Of a DNA stretch of 54,562 bases, positions 7,977 to 16,463 are shown in pieces. A program made the position numbers and the translations under genes. Origin of the DNA: JAEUOS01 sp040382235 (GTDB taxonomy: Bacteria; Pseudomonadota; Gammaproteobacteria; Burkholderiales; JAEUOS01); assembly GCA_040382235.1 (NCBI GenBank), contig JBEIFV010000023.1:1-54562 (forward strand), given 5' to 3'. Position 1 is the stretch's first letter; the number at the start of each line of letters is the position of its first letter. Below the pieces are notes generated by a model. It worked only from the letters and a program-made list of their open reading frames with translations, ran no database searches and had not been told where the DNA came from.

Positions 7977-8882
7977 ATGAGACAAAGCATCGGCCTGATC
8001 GGGCCCGGCGCCATGGGCCTGGCCATCACCCAAGCCCTGGTGCGCGGCGGCTTTGAAGTTTTTGTGCGCGACATCGACCCCGCGCGCAACGCCCTGGCGC
8101 GTGCCAGCGCGGCCACTGTTTGCGTGTCGCCGGCCGAAGTGGCCAGTTGCAGCGACATCGTCATCACCGTGGTGGTCGATGCCAGGCAGACCGAGCTGGT
8201 GTGCTTCGGCCCGGCGGGTTTGGCTGAAGCCTTGAAGCCCGGGGCGATCGTGATCCTTTGCTCGACTGTGGGCCCGGCTTATGCCGCCGACTTAAGCGCC
8301 CGGCTGGCCGAGCGCGGCATCACCCTGCTGGACGCGCCGATCTCGGGCGGCCCGGCGCGCGCCGCGGCCGGCACAATGAGCATGATGATTTCCGGCGCCC
8401 CCGCCGCGGTTGCACGTTGCGAAGCGATGCTCAAGGCCATGAGCGACAAGCGATACATCATCAGCGAGAAACCCGGCGACGGTTCGCGCATGAAACTGGT
8501 CAACAACCTGATGGCCGCCGTCAACCTGGTGGGAGCCGCCGAAGCGTTTGCGCTCGGTATCAAGGGCGGATTGGACCCGCACAAGATCTACGAGGTGATG
8601 ATGGGCAGTTCCGGCCAGAGCTTCATGGGCGGCGACCGCATGAAGCGGGTGATCAAAGGCGACCGCAGCGTCACCGCGGCGGTGCCGATTCTCACCAAGG
8701 ATGTGGGGCTGGCGCTGGATATCGGCAAACAGCAGCACTTTGCGCTGCCGCTGGGCGCCGCCGCCCATCAGGCGTTGCTGGCCACGATCGGCATGGGCTT
8801 CGACCATGAAGACGACAGCGCGGTGATCCGCTTTTATCAGGCCTTGTCGGGCATCGAATTGCCCACCGGAGACGAATCATGA
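7977..8882 (+). CDS. Beta-hydroxyacid dehydrogenase (3-hydroxyisobutyrate/tartronate semialdehyde reductase family)
   Basis: 301 residues, the usual family length. It has an N-terminal NAD(P)-binding motif GLIGPGAMGLAI, a substrate loop DAPISGGPARAAAGT and the catalytic lysine region GSRMKLVNNLM. Family members interconvert beta-hydroxyacids and their semialdehydes; the exact substrate cannot be read here. It is divergent from the gnd-hemE unit, with a 93-bp shared promoter gap, and overlaps the following solute-binding gene by 4 bp (ATGA). That suggests the imported acid and this enzyme belong to one pathway. Confidence 0.8.
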   Translation: MRQSIGLIGPGAMGLAITQALVRGGFEVFVRDIDPARNALARASAATVCVSPAEVASCSDIVITVVVDARQTELVCFGPAGLAEALKPGAIVILCSTVGPAYAADLSARLAERGITLLDAPISGGPARAAAGTMSMMISGAPAAVARCEAMLKAMSDKRYIISEKPGDGSRMKLVNNLMAAVNLVGAAEAFALGIKGGLDPHKIYEVMMGSSGQSFMGGDRMKRVIKGDRSVTAAVPILTKDVGLALDIGKQQHFALPLGAAAHQALLATIGMGFDHEDDSAVIRFYQALSGIELPTGDES

Positions 8883-9862
8883 GACCGATATCCCTTGTTG
8901 CGCGCCTGCTCGCGGCACTGCTGGTTTGCGCAAGCCTTGCCGCCCAGGCGCAATCCTGGCCCACGCGGCAGATCCGCTTCATCGTGGCCGCGCCCGCCGG
9001 CAGCTCGCTCGATGTGATCGTGCGTACCTTGAGTGACCGCCTCAAGGACACCCTTGGGCAGCCGATCGTGATCGAGAATCGTCCGGCCGCCGGCGGCACC
9101 CAGGCGACAGACGCGGTGGCCAAATCCGCCGCCGACGGCTACACGCTCCTGATGTCGTTCAACGGCCCGCTGGCGTTCGCGCCCTTCCTTTACCCCAAGC
9201 TGCCCTACGACCCGATCAAGGACTTGGCGCCCGTGGTCATCACCACGGTGCAGCCCAACCTTTTGGCCGTATCGGCTGATCTGCCGGTGAATTCGGTCAA
9301 GGAACTGGTGGCCTGGATGAAGACACGGCCCGGCAAGCTCAGCTACGCCTCGGTCGGCAACGGCAGCTCGTCGCACCTGACCATGGAGTACCTGAAACTG
9401 CTGACCTCGACTTTCGCGGTGCATATCCCCTTCAATGGCGCGCCGCCTGCCGTGTTGTCGGTATCGAGTGGCGATACCCAGGCGCTGTTCACGGTGCCCA
9501 CGGTGATCATGCCGCAGGTGAAGGCCGGCCGCATGAAGGCGCTGGCTGTCACCGGCAAGACCCGCTATGCGCTCTTGCCGGACGTGCCGACGGTGGCCGA
9601 ATCGGGCGTCAAGGAATTGGCGGCCTTCGAAGCCAGCGCATGGAACGGCATTCTGGTGGCCGCCGGCACGCCGCGCGACATCGTGATGCGACTGAACGGC
9701 GAGATCAACAAGGCCTTCGCCGACCCGGCGATTCGCCAGCGTCTGCAAGCCGGCGGACTCGATCCTGCTGGCGGCACGCCCGAAGCCTTTGCCAAACTGA
9801 TGGCGGATGAGGCGCAGAAATGGGCGCCGATCATCAAGCGCACCGGGGCGCGGCTGGATTGA
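8879..9862 (+). CDS. Bug/TctC-family periplasmic solute-binding protein
   Basis: 327 residues. A cleavable signal peptide ends near AAQAQS. Family blocks include VAAPAGSSLDVIVRTLSDRL, VIENRPAAGGTQATDAV, YASVGNGSS, HIPFNGAPPA and DVPTVAESGVK. Bug proteins bind small carboxylates for tripartite tricarboxylate transporters. No TctA or TctB membrane gene is nearby, so this is an orphan receptor. It is coupled to the upstream dehydrogenase by an ATGA overlap. Its stop codon abuts the stop of the convergent monooxygenase gene with no base between. Confidence 0.85.
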   Translation: MRPISLVARLLAALLVCASLAAQAQSWPTRQIRFIVAAPAGSSLDVIVRTLSDRLKDTLGQPIVIENRPAAGGTQATDAVAKSAADGYTLLMSFNGPLAFAPFLYPKLPYDPIKDLAPVVITTVQPNLLAVSADLPVNSVKELVAWMKTRPGKLSYASVGNGSSSHLTMEYLKLLTSTFAVHIPFNGAPPAVLSVSSGDTQALFTVPTVIMPQVKAGRMKALAVTGKTRYALLPDVPTVAESGVKELAAFEASAWNGILVAAGTPRDIVMRLNGEINKAFADPAIRQRLQAGGLDPAGGTPEAFAKLMADEAQKWAPIIKRTGARLD

Positions 9863-10930
9863 TCAGGCCGCTTGTGCGTGCGCGCCGCTGGCCTTTGCGG
9901 CAGCCGCGTCAGCGGCAACGCGCGCGGCGACCGCCGGCATGACTTCCCGCGCAAACAGCGTCATCGAGCGCTCCACCAGGCCCGGATCCAGGGCGCCGAA
10001 ATTGTGCAGCGTCGCCACATGGCGTATGCCCATCGCATGCAGCTGGCACATTTTCACGGTGACCGTTTCGACCGAGCCAAACAGGCAGATGCCGTTGGCA
10101 ATGATGTCTTCGTACAGATGCTTCTTCGCGTACAGGCGGGTATCGACGTACAGCTCGTAGGCCGCCTTGCACTGCGCCCGCGCTTCTTCATCGCTGTGCG
10201 CCACATAGGCATGCAGGGTGTACACATGATCGTTATCATCGGCCGCGAGCCCGGCTTCCGTGCGCCCGCGGCGGAACTCTTCCTGCATCCGGCCTATGTC
10301 GGCGAAATCCTTGCACGAGGCGTAGGGCACGGTGAAGATGCGGTCGCCCTGCTTGCCCACGTGGTAGGCCGCCTCGCGCGCCAGCACCGCCACATGGATC
10401 GGCGGCACCCGGCCTTCGAACGGCAGCACGTTGAGCGCCACCTTTTCGCTCCTGGAAAACTGGCCCTGGTAGCTGAGCGACTCGCCGGCCATCAGGCGCT
10501 TGACGATATCCAGGTTCTCGTTGAAGCGATCGCGCTTCTCGCGCGGGTCGCGGTCGTAACCGACAAACTCGTGCGCCAGGTAGCCCGAACCGACACCGAA
10601 CACCAGGCGCCCGCCGGAAAGGGTATCGACCATGGAATAGGTTTCGGCGATGCGCCGCGGATCGTGAAACGTGAGTATCGAAATCGCGGTGCCCAGCCGG
10701 ATGCGGCTGGTGCGCTGCGCCAGCGTCGCCAGCATCACCGCCGGGTCTGGCACCACGCCGTACTCGTGAAAATGGTGCTCGGCGCAGAAAAACGTGTCGT
10801 AACCCAGGGTTTCGGCCAGGGCGCAATGGCGCATCACCTGGCCGTAGAGTTCCGGCAGCGTGCGCGGCAGGCGCGGATGGTGGTCGTTGACTGAAAACAG
10901 GGAGTAACGCATGGGCATTTGGGCTGTCAT
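9863..10930 (-). CDS. LLM-class flavin-dependent oxidoreductase
   Basis: 355 residues with the luciferase-like monooxygenase fold: FFCAEHHFHEYGVVPDP, IRLGTAISILTFHDPRRIAE, and GVGSGYLAHEF (the flavin phosphate loop region). Such enzymes use FMNH2 or F420 to oxygenate or reduce small organic substrates. The start at 10930 (MTAQMPMRYS) has a GGA ribosome site at a reasonable distance; the frame is open 20 codons further. The C-terminal tail is Ala-rich and probably disordered. The substrate is unknown. It is probably part of the surrounding catabolic block. Confidence 0.8.
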   Translation of the reverse strand: MTAQMPMRYSLFSVNDHHPRLPRTLPELYGQVMRHCALAETLGYDTFFCAEHHFHEYGVVPDPAVMLATLAQRTSRIRLGTAISILTFHDPRRIAETYSMVDTLSGGRLVFGVGSGYLAHEFVGYDRDPREKRDRFNENLDIVKRLMAGESLSYQGQFSRSEKVALNVLPFEGRVPPIHVAVLAREAAYHVGKQGDRIFTVPYASCKDFADIGRMQEEFRRGRTEAGLAADDNDHVYTLHAYVAHSDEEARAQCKAAYELYVDTRLYAKKHLYEDIIANGICLFGSVETVTVKMCQLHAMGIRHVATLHNFGALDPGLVERSMTLFAREVMPAVAARVAADAAAAKASGAHAQAA

Positions 10931-11028
10931 TGCACGGTCCGGGTGATTTGCGCCTGCTTGCACGAACGCAGTGGCGCGGTGTGAAGGCATTTTCGCCGAA
11001 ATGCGCCGCCGCGAGAACAGGGCCGCAG

Positions 11029-11736
11029 CTACGAAACCCGCCTGACGTCGGCCACGATGCGTTCGAGGCGCTCGACATCCGGCACCACCAGCGCATGGCC
11101 GTCGCGCTCCACCAGGCCCTCCTTGACCATGGCCGAAATCTCACGCGTGACCTGCTCGCGATAGGTGCTGACACGGGCCGCTATGTCGACATGGGTGGGC
11201 ATGGGTTCAAGCCTGGCCCGGTTGCCGGCCACCCCGGCTTCGCGTGCCAGACGCAGCAATTCGGCGTGTACGCGATTTTGTACGCCCAACGCACTGACCT
11301 CGAACACCCGGTCGGACAGGTTGCGCACCATTCCCACCAGCGACTTGAGCATCCAATCGGCAACCGGCGGCGAATCGCGCAGGAGCTGGTGGAACAGGGC
11401 TTCGCCCATCGAGGCCACCAGGGATTCTTCGAGCGTGATCACATCGGCGGAGCGGCCGGCGCCATCGATGGCCGCCAGCACGCCGACCGCGCTGCCCGGG
11501 CCCAGGTCCTTGTAGGTGACTTGTCGCCCTGACGCGGTCGACACCGTGACCCGCACGCGGCCGCCAATGATCAAGTGGACTTCGCGATCGAGCGCGTCGC
11601 GCGAGACCAGATGCCGGCCGGCCGCGACCCGTTTCCAGGCGAACTGCGGCGCCAGTTCTTCGAGACGAGAGCTGCTCATCCGCGCAAACATCTCGACGCT
11701 GCGCAAGCCGACGATCGAGGGTTGTACCGACACCAT
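11029..11736 (-). CDS. Crp/Fnr-family transcriptional regulator
   Basis: 235 residues. The N-terminal cyclic-nucleotide-binding-like beta barrel spans about residues 15-110 (AGRHLVSRDALDREVHLIIGGRV, YKDLGPGSAVGVLAAIDGAGR). A dimerisation helix follows. The C-terminal winged helix carries PTHVDIAARVSTYREQVTR as recognition element. No N-terminal Fe-S cysteine cluster is present, so it is not a classical Fnr. The ATG at 11736 has a strong GGAGGG site. It lies upstream of, and on the same strand as, the flavin monooxygenase, and divergent from the small secreted-protein gene. Its ligand is unknown. Confidence 0.85.
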   Translation of the reverse strand: MVSVQPSIVGLRSVEMFARMSSSRLEELAPQFAWKRVAAGRHLVSRDALDREVHLIIGGRVRVTVSTASGRQVTYKDLGPGSAVGVLAAIDGAGRSADVITLEESLVASMGEALFHQLLRDSPPVADWMLKSLVGMVRNLSDRVFEVSALGVQNRVHAELLRLAREAGVAGNRARLEPMPTHVDIAARVSTYREQVTREISAMVKEGLVERDGHALVVPDVERLERIVADVRRVS

Positions 11737-11884
11737 TGATTCCCTCCAGCAGTCAAGGCGCCGCACGGCGCCGGTTGATAAACGGCAGCTGGCGATGATC
11801 CAGCGCCCAGGGCCGTGCGCCATCACTTTAGCCCCGTACTGCGGTCGGCCGTGCGTTTACGCACCTGGCGACGCAACAGCCTCT

Positions 11885-11912
11885 TTTACAAGGTCAAGGC
11901 CGCGCCTATAAA
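11885..11912 (+). promoter_or_regulatory. Putative sigma-70 promoter
   Basis: TTTACA (11885-11890) and TATAAA (11907-11912) are separated by 16 bases, each 5/6 to consensus. This is the best-looking promoter found in the window by eye. It reads toward the small ORF at 11992, leaving a leader of roughly 70 bases. Confidence 0.5.
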
Positions 11913-11991
11913 CAAGACATCGCCCAAGCGTGGCGAAACAAAACCAGCCGATCAACGTGTTTCACGGCCAAACAGCGCAAAGGAGCACATC

Positions 11992-12198
11992 ATGAACACC
12001 GACAAAATCATCATTACCGCCATGATCGCATTTGGCATCGCCGCCGGCGCCGCGCTGGCAGGCGGCAGCAGCGATCACTCCAGCTGGAAGGCGGGCCTGC
12101 TGCCTTTTGGCGCCGCTGTCGTGGTTGGCGATCCGATCGCCGACCACAATTCGATCCTGCAACTGCCGGACGCGTACCACCAATTGCTTGGCATGTAA
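11992..12198 (+). CDS. Small exported or membrane protein, unknown function
   Basis: 68 residues: MNTDKIIITAMIAFGIAAGA followed by ALAGGSSDHSS. The N-terminus looks like a signal peptide with a possible AXA-type cleavage site near ALAGG. The remainder, about 45 residues, is of no recognised family. A strong AAAGGAG ribosome site lies 7 bases upstream and a good promoter about 85 bases upstream. That makes translation likely despite the small size. Confidence 0.55.
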   Translation: MNTDKIIITAMIAFGIAAGAALAGGSSDHSSWKAGLLPFGAAVVVGDPIADHNSILQLPDAYHQLLGM

Positions 12199-12261
12199 GC
12201 ATTCCGGCCAGTCTTCGGCGACGGCTCGGGTCGCGGCGTGCGAAGCCTCGGGGAACGGATT

Positions 12262-13245
12262 TCACTCCGGCGCAACGTTTGCATCGCGCAGCACTTTGCC
12301 CCACTTCGGTATCTCCGTCCTGATGATTTCGGCAAACTCTTCGGGGGTAGTTGCCGCCAGCTCCACCCCCTGCGGCGCGAAGCGCTCGCGTAGCGCCGCC
12401 TGGCGCGACACCCGGGCAAATTCGGTGGACAAGCGCGCGACGATCTCGCGCGGCGTACCGGCCGGGGCCACCAGCCCGAACCAGATGGTCGCCTCATAGC
12501 CAGGCAGATTGCCGGCCTCGGCCACGGTTGGCAACTCCGGCGCCGAACTGCTGCGCTTGGCGCTGGTCACGGCCAGCGCGCGCAACTTGCCGGCCCGCAC
12601 CTGCGGCAGGGCCGACACGCCGGCATCGAACATCAGGCTCACCTGCCCGCCGATCACGTCGGTCAGTGCCGGTGCGCTGCCCTTGTAGGGCACATGCGTC
12701 ATGTCCAGCCCGGCCATCGAGCGAAACAATTCGCCGGCGAGATGGATCGAGCCGCCCTGGCCGATCGAGGCGAACGTGAGCTTGCCGGGCTGCGCGCGGG
12801 CCAAGGCGATCAGTTCGCGCACCGTGGTAGCGGGCACTGCCGGGTTGAGCACCAGGTACAAGGGCGAGAAAAACGCCATCGATACGGGCGCGAAATCACG
12901 CGCCGGGTCATAGCTCATCTTCTTCTGCGAGTTGACATTGATCGCCAGGCTGGTGACGCTGCCGAGGAACAGGGTGTAGCCGTCGGCGGGGGCCCTGGCT
13001 ACCAGTTCGGCGCCGATCATCTGGCTGGCGCCCGGCTTGTTTTCGATCACGAACGGCTGGCCCATCTGCTCGGCCATGCCCTGGGCCAGGGCGCGCGTGA
13101 CGGTGTCGCCGATGCCGCCGGGCGGGTAGGGCACGATGATGCGCACCGGCTTCACAGGGTAGGTCTGGGCCGGTGCCCCGCCTGGCAGGCAGGCACAACA
13201 CATGGCAAGGGCTGCGCCCAAGCCTGCACAAAGGTTCATTCGCAT
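12262..13245 (-). CDS. Bug/TctC-family periplasmic solute-binding protein
   Basis: 327 residues. The signal peptide ends around GGAPAQT. Typical family blocks are VRIIVPYPPGGIGDTVTRAL, FVIENKPGASQMIGAE, FASIGQGGSIHLAGELF, THVPYKGSAPALTDVIGGQV and ELPTVAEAGNL. It overlaps the 3' end of the upstream Rieske oxygenase gene by 10 bp, so the two are co-translated, and the receptor probably binds the aromatic acid that the oxygenase attacks. The start has AGGAGAT upstream. Confidence 0.85.
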   Translation of the reverse strand: MRMNLCAGLGAALAMCCACLPGGAPAQTYPVKPVRIIVPYPPGGIGDTVTRALAQGMAEQMGQPFVIENKPGASQMIGAELVARAPADGYTLFLGSVTSLAINVNSQKKMSYDPARDFAPVSMAFFSPLYLVLNPAVPATTVRELIALARAQPGKLTFASIGQGGSIHLAGELFRSMAGLDMTHVPYKGSAPALTDVIGGQVSLMFDAGVSALPQVRAGKLRALAVTSAKRSSSAPELPTVAEAGNLPGYEATIWFGLVAPAGTPREIVARLSTEFARVSRQAALRERFAPQGVELAATTPEEFAEIIRTEIPKWGKVLRDANVAPE

Positions 13246-14555
13246 TTCGAATCTCCTGCTGCCGGGGCTGGCGCAAGCCCGGTCTGGTCAGCAAAACGTT
13301 GTTGCATCACGTCCACAAAAGCCAAGGCCCGGTTCGCCACCCAGCTGCCCGAGCGCATTCGATACGCCTCCGGCTGGCTGGCCACCCGCGGCCACTTGCC
13401 TTCCGCCAGATCGTTCGCCCCGTCAAGCACAACGCGCCGGAAGCGCACCACAGCCGCGTCGGTCGGCGTCAGGTGCTCATGCGTGCGATCGGCGATCAGG
13501 CCCTGGCTGTCCTGCACCATGGCGTCCTGCTCGGACACGCCCTTGATGCCCGTGAAGGTCAGGTGCTTCTGTTCGTGACGATCGATGCGGTAGTCGTTGC
13601 CGCGGTTGCTCAATGGCAGGTAATCCGGCCCGATTTGCCCCAGCACACCGTGGCCCGAACCGAGCTTGGCACGCTCCGCCTCCGTCAAGGGCCGCAGGGG
13701 ATTCCAGGCATAGGTGTAAATCCAGCACTCCGTATCGCAAATTGGCACCCAGGTTTGCCCCTGGTAGTTCTCACCCGGAAGCGCATTCGGCGCCAGGCTG
13801 TGGTTGGGCACCAGGTACTGGCTGATACGCCAGTAAAGATCATCGCCATCGGCGTCGCGCGCAGCACCGGCGGCGAAGCCGGCGGCATGGTCGACGAAAG
13901 AGAAACGCGGCAAGGGGTCATCGCGCATCCACTTGAGGCGCTTCTGGTCGGCGTTGGCGTCCGGGTGCATGGTCTCGGCCACCTTCGGCGCCGGCATGTG
14001 CAAAAAAGAAAAATGCGCCGTATCGAGCGCGCCTTCGATCGATTGTGCCCAGTTGCATTGCTGCAGTTTTTTCGACACATAACGGTGCGACGCGGGCACC
14101 AAACCGACTTCCAGGTGCGGCATGGCAGGCTCGTCTCCGGCAGGTCCCATGTAGGCCCAGATCATCTCGGCGAATTCGCGGGTCGGATAGGCCGTGATGC
14201 GCATCCTGCCGTGGTAGGCCGCCTCCGAAGGCACGTTCGGCATCTCGATGCAGTGGCCTGCCAGATCAAACTTCCAACCGTGATACACGCAGCGAATCGC
14301 AGCATCCTCGTTGCGCCCGAAAAACAGGTTGGCACCGCGATGCGGGCACACAGGCGACACCAGGCCAACACGACCGTCATTGGCGCGGAAGGCGATCAGG
14401 TCTTCATCCATTACCTTGACGCGGATCGGCGCACCGTCACGCTCGGGCAATTCGCGCGACAAAGCCACCGGGAGCCAGAAGCTGCGGAAATAGCGGCCCA
14501 TCGCAGTCTCGGGACCGGTACGGGTCAGTAGCTTGTTGTCGGCGGCGGTCAGCAT
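13236..14555 (-). CDS. Rieske non-heme iron oxygenase, alpha subunit (phthalate dioxygenase-like)
   Basis: 439 residues. The Rieske centre has CPHRGAN and, 17 residues on, CVYHGWKFD. The catalytic mononuclear iron site appears as EGALDTAHFSFLH (Asp, His, His). Length and layout fit the single-component-type alpha subunits of phthalate 4,5-dioxygenase, vanillate demethylase and relatives. It needs a reductase partner, and none is encoded next to it. The start at 14555 (MLTAADNKLL) is the conserved family start; upstream residues in the open frame are non-homologous. It is coupled to the Bug receptor gene. The substrate, probably an aromatic acid or ether, is inferred. Confidence 0.85.
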   Translation of the reverse strand: MLTAADNKLLTRTGPETAMGRYFRSFWLPVALSRELPERDGAPIRVKVMDEDLIAFRANDGRVGLVSPVCPHRGANLFFGRNEDAAIRCVYHGWKFDLAGHCIEMPNVPSEAAYHGRMRITAYPTREFAEMIWAYMGPAGDEPAMPHLEVGLVPASHRYVSKKLQQCNWAQSIEGALDTAHFSFLHMPAPKVAETMHPDANADQKRLKWMRDDPLPRFSFVDHAAGFAAGAARDADGDDLYWRISQYLVPNHSLAPNALPGENYQGQTWVPICDTECWIYTYAWNPLRPLTEAERAKLGSGHGVLGQIGPDYLPLSNRGNDYRIDRHEQKHLTFTGIKGVSEQDAMVQDSQGLIADRTHEHLTPTDAAVVRFRRVVLDGANDLAEGKWPRVASQPEAYRMRSGSWVANRALAFVDVMQQRFADQTGLAPAPAAGDSKCE

Positions 14556-14691
14556 GGCATGCGATCTTGATGTTCCAGGTTGTGGATCATCGCATAGCGC
14601 GGGGCCATGCTGAAACAATGTCGAGGTGCCGCCATGCCTGCGACGACCATCCTGGCCATCAAGAGCGCCGAACGCACAAGACGCACAGTTG

Positions 14692-14717
14692 TGCTGGCAT
14701 TTTGCAAAATGCCAGCA
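14692..14717. promoter_or_regulatory. 26-bp perfect palindrome, candidate VapBC operator
   Basis: The half-site TGCTGGCATTTTG is followed by its exact reverse complement. It ends 13 bases before the antitoxin start codon. VapB-type antitoxins with ribbon-helix-helix domains repress their own promoter from such palindromes, so it is a likely autoregulatory operator. Confidence 0.55.
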
Positions 14718-14730
14718 ATTGTGAGGCGCC

Positions 14731-15048
14731 ATGCCCGACCTTGGCCTGCGTGGACTCGACGCCATGATTCTTGCGCGCATAAAGGCGGATGCCCGGCAAC
14801 GCAAGACCAGCGTCAACCGCACCATCATCGAAGTCCTGACACGGCATTTTGGCCGGTCCGGCCAGGCATACGACGATCTGGATGCCTTGGCCGGCACCTG
14901 GTCGAAAGCGCAGGCGGCGGAGTTCGAAGAGGCGCTCGCGCCTTTCGGCAAGGTGGATCAGGCACTGTGGGTTGCCGAACCCAAAACCCGCTATCGAGTG
15001 GGTACACAAGACCGCAAGAAGGCGCAGCCACGCGCTGTGCGCAAATGA
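14731..15048 (+). CDS. VapB/FitA-like antitoxin
   Basis: 105 residues. The N-terminal part (about 5-42) reads as a ribbon-helix-helix DNA-binding domain: LRGLDAMILARIKADAR, RQRKTSVNRTIIEVL. The C-terminal region would wrap the toxin; WSKAQAAEFEEALAPFGKVD resembles FitA-type tails. The C-terminal end after residue 80 is basic and longer than in many FitA proteins. The stop overlaps the toxin start as ATGA. The promoter carries a 26-bp palindrome. Confidence 0.75.
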   Translation: MPDLGLRGLDAMILARIKADARQRKTSVNRTIIEVLTRHFGRSGQAYDDLDALAGTWSKAQAAEFEEALAPFGKVDQALWVAEPKTRYRVGTQDRKKAQPRAVRK

Positions 15049-15440
15049 GCGCCTGCATCATCGATACCAGCGTCTACAGTGCCTTCTTCAAGGGCGATGC
15101 GAAAGCGCTGGCTGCCCTGCGCACGCCAAGCGAAATCCACCTGCCGCGGATCGTCCTGGGCGAACCGCTTGGCGCTTTCGCGGCGGGCACGCGCGGGCCG
15201 GCCAACCGCGAGAAGCTTGCGGCCTTTTTGGCCACCCCACGTGTCCGGGTCATGCCCATCGACGAAAAGACGGCCCGGCACTATGCCGAACTGTTCGCGC
15301 TACTGCGTGAACGGGAAACGCCAATCCCCACCAACGACCTGTGGATCGCCGCGCTCGCCCGCCAGCACCGCATGCCTTTGCTCAGCTTCGATCCGCACTC
15401 CGCAATCGTGCCCGGCATTGAAGTACCGGGTTTCTCGTAG
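15045..15440 (+). CDS. VapC-family PIN-domain toxin
   Basis: 131 residues, the normal size for VapC. PIN-domain acids are visible: Asp7 in CIIDTSVYS, a Glu in LGEPLGAF, and the Asp of PTNDLWIAALARQH followed by FDPH. VapC toxins are Mg2+-dependent endoribonucleases that cut tRNA or rRNA and stop growth when the antitoxin is lost. The gene begins inside the antitoxin stop codon. It looks intact. Confidence 0.85.
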   Translation: MSACIIDTSVYSAFFKGDAKALAALRTPSEIHLPRIVLGEPLGAFAAGTRGPANREKLAAFLATPRVRVMPIDEKTARHYAELFALLRERETPIPTNDLWIAALARQHRMPLLSFDPHSAIVPGIEVPGFS

Positions 15441-15716
15441 CTGCGGTGCGCGTGTCGCGCGTGGTCGCACATTCGTAGCCCGGCAGGCGCCGCAGTCTAT
15501 GCGGCAGTGCCGCATGACGGCGCCTTGACAGCGCCGCGGCGAATGTGAAATCCTTCGCAATTGGTCAATTGGTCAGGCCAATTTGTTGCGAACCACTTGA
15601 AGCCTGACCTCAAATCCGACCGTTGGCGCAGACGCTCGACCGACACCCTGCCCTTCACCCTTAAGTTTTGCGACCTCAGGCAACCCACTATCGTGGGCAC
15701 GAATCGCTTTCCCCAA
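15441..15716. other. Intergenic region with regulatory repeats
   Basis: The gap between vapC and the FadR-type regulator holds a 17-bp palindrome ATGCGGCA-G-TGCCGCAT at 15499-15515, possibly the end of the vapBC transcript. It also holds the FadR-type operator at 15567-15583 and a small hairpin CCCAC-TATC-GTGGG at 15684-15697, close to the regulator start. Confidence 0.4.
15567..15583. promoter_or_regulatory. PdhR/LldR-like operator AATTGGTCAGGCCAATT
   Basis: This palindrome (AATTGG, 5-base spacer, CCAATT) differs by one base from the known E. coli PdhR box AATTGGTCAGACCAATT. The 8-mer AATTGGTC is also tandemly repeated at 15559-15574. It lies 133 bases upstream of a FadR-subfamily GntR regulator, whose family uses exactly this class of operator, so autoregulation is likely. 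Confidence 0.65.
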
Positions 15717-16463
15717 ATGCCGCTGACCAGCATAGAACCCAGCCGCCTGTACCGGCAAATCGCCGAGCAGTTGCGTGCACTGATCGTGGCCGGCGAATAT
15801 GCACCCGGCACGCGGCTGCCGCCGGAGCGCGACCTGGCGCAGCAGTTGGGCGTGAGCCGGCCATCGGTGCGCGAGGCGCTGATCGCGCTGGAAGTCGAAG
15901 GCTATGTCGACATCCGCATCGGTTCCGGCATTTACGCCCGGCGCCCGGATGCGCTCAATGTCGATGCCGCCCTGGGCGAGGACGATGGCCCGCTCGAGCT
16001 CACCCGTGCCCGCGCGGTGATCGAGCCGCAGATCGCCGCACTGGCCGCCAAGAACATCAACGCCGCGCAGATCGAAGGCTTGCGCGCCGCGATTGAACAG
16101 ATGGAAACCGAGGCGGCCGCCGGCCATATCCCGATCGGCGGCGATCGCCACTTTCATGTGCGCATCGCCGAGGCCACCGGCAACGGCGTCCTGGTGAGCG
16201 TGGTGCGCCAGTTGTTCGACGGCCGCAGCAGCCCGCTGTTTTCCAAACTGGCCGGCTATTTCGAAAATCCCGAGAGTTGGGTTGCAGCGATCGCTGAACA
16301 TCGGGGGGTTCTTGCGGCACTTGAAAAAGGTGACGCCGCCGCCGCCGCCAAGGCCATGAAGAGCCACATGCAGTTGTCGCACAAACGATTTACCGCCGGC
16401 TGGCCGGGCGCGAAGCGCCGATCCGTCGCAGTCACCAAGTTCCATGAAAGCCCGAGCCCATGA
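15717..16463 (+). CDS. FadR-subfamily GntR transcriptional regulator
   Basis: 248 residues. The N-terminal winged helix is plain: RLYRQIAEQLRALIVAGEY, GTRLPPERDLAQQLGVSRPS and SVREALIALEVEGYVDIR. The C-terminal all-helical FCD ligand domain includes DRHFHVRIAEATGN and SHMQLSHKR, which provide metal or ligand histidines. The start at 15717 is the family-typical position; the frame runs 52 codons further upstream without homology. It overlaps the dehydrogenase gene by 4 bp and heads the sugar-acid operon. The effector is probably an aldonate or uronate (inference). Confidence 0.88.
   Translation: MPLTSIEPSRLYRQIAEQLRALIVAGEYAPGTRLPPERDLAQQLGVSRPSVREALIALEVEGYVDIRIGSGIYARRPDALNVDAALGEDDGPLELTRARAVIEPQIAALAAKNINAAQIEGLRAAIEQMETEAAAGHIPIGGDRHFHVRIAEATGNGVLVSVVRQLFDGRSSPLFSKLAGYFENPESWVAAIAEHRGVLAALEKGDAAAAAKAMKSHMQLSHKRFTAGWPGAKRRSVAVTKFHESPSP

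Noticed and set aside
14607..15044. Extended start for the VapC frame (to 14607)
   Set aside because: The PIN domain begins at 15045 and the upstream part lies inside the antitoxin gene in another frame.
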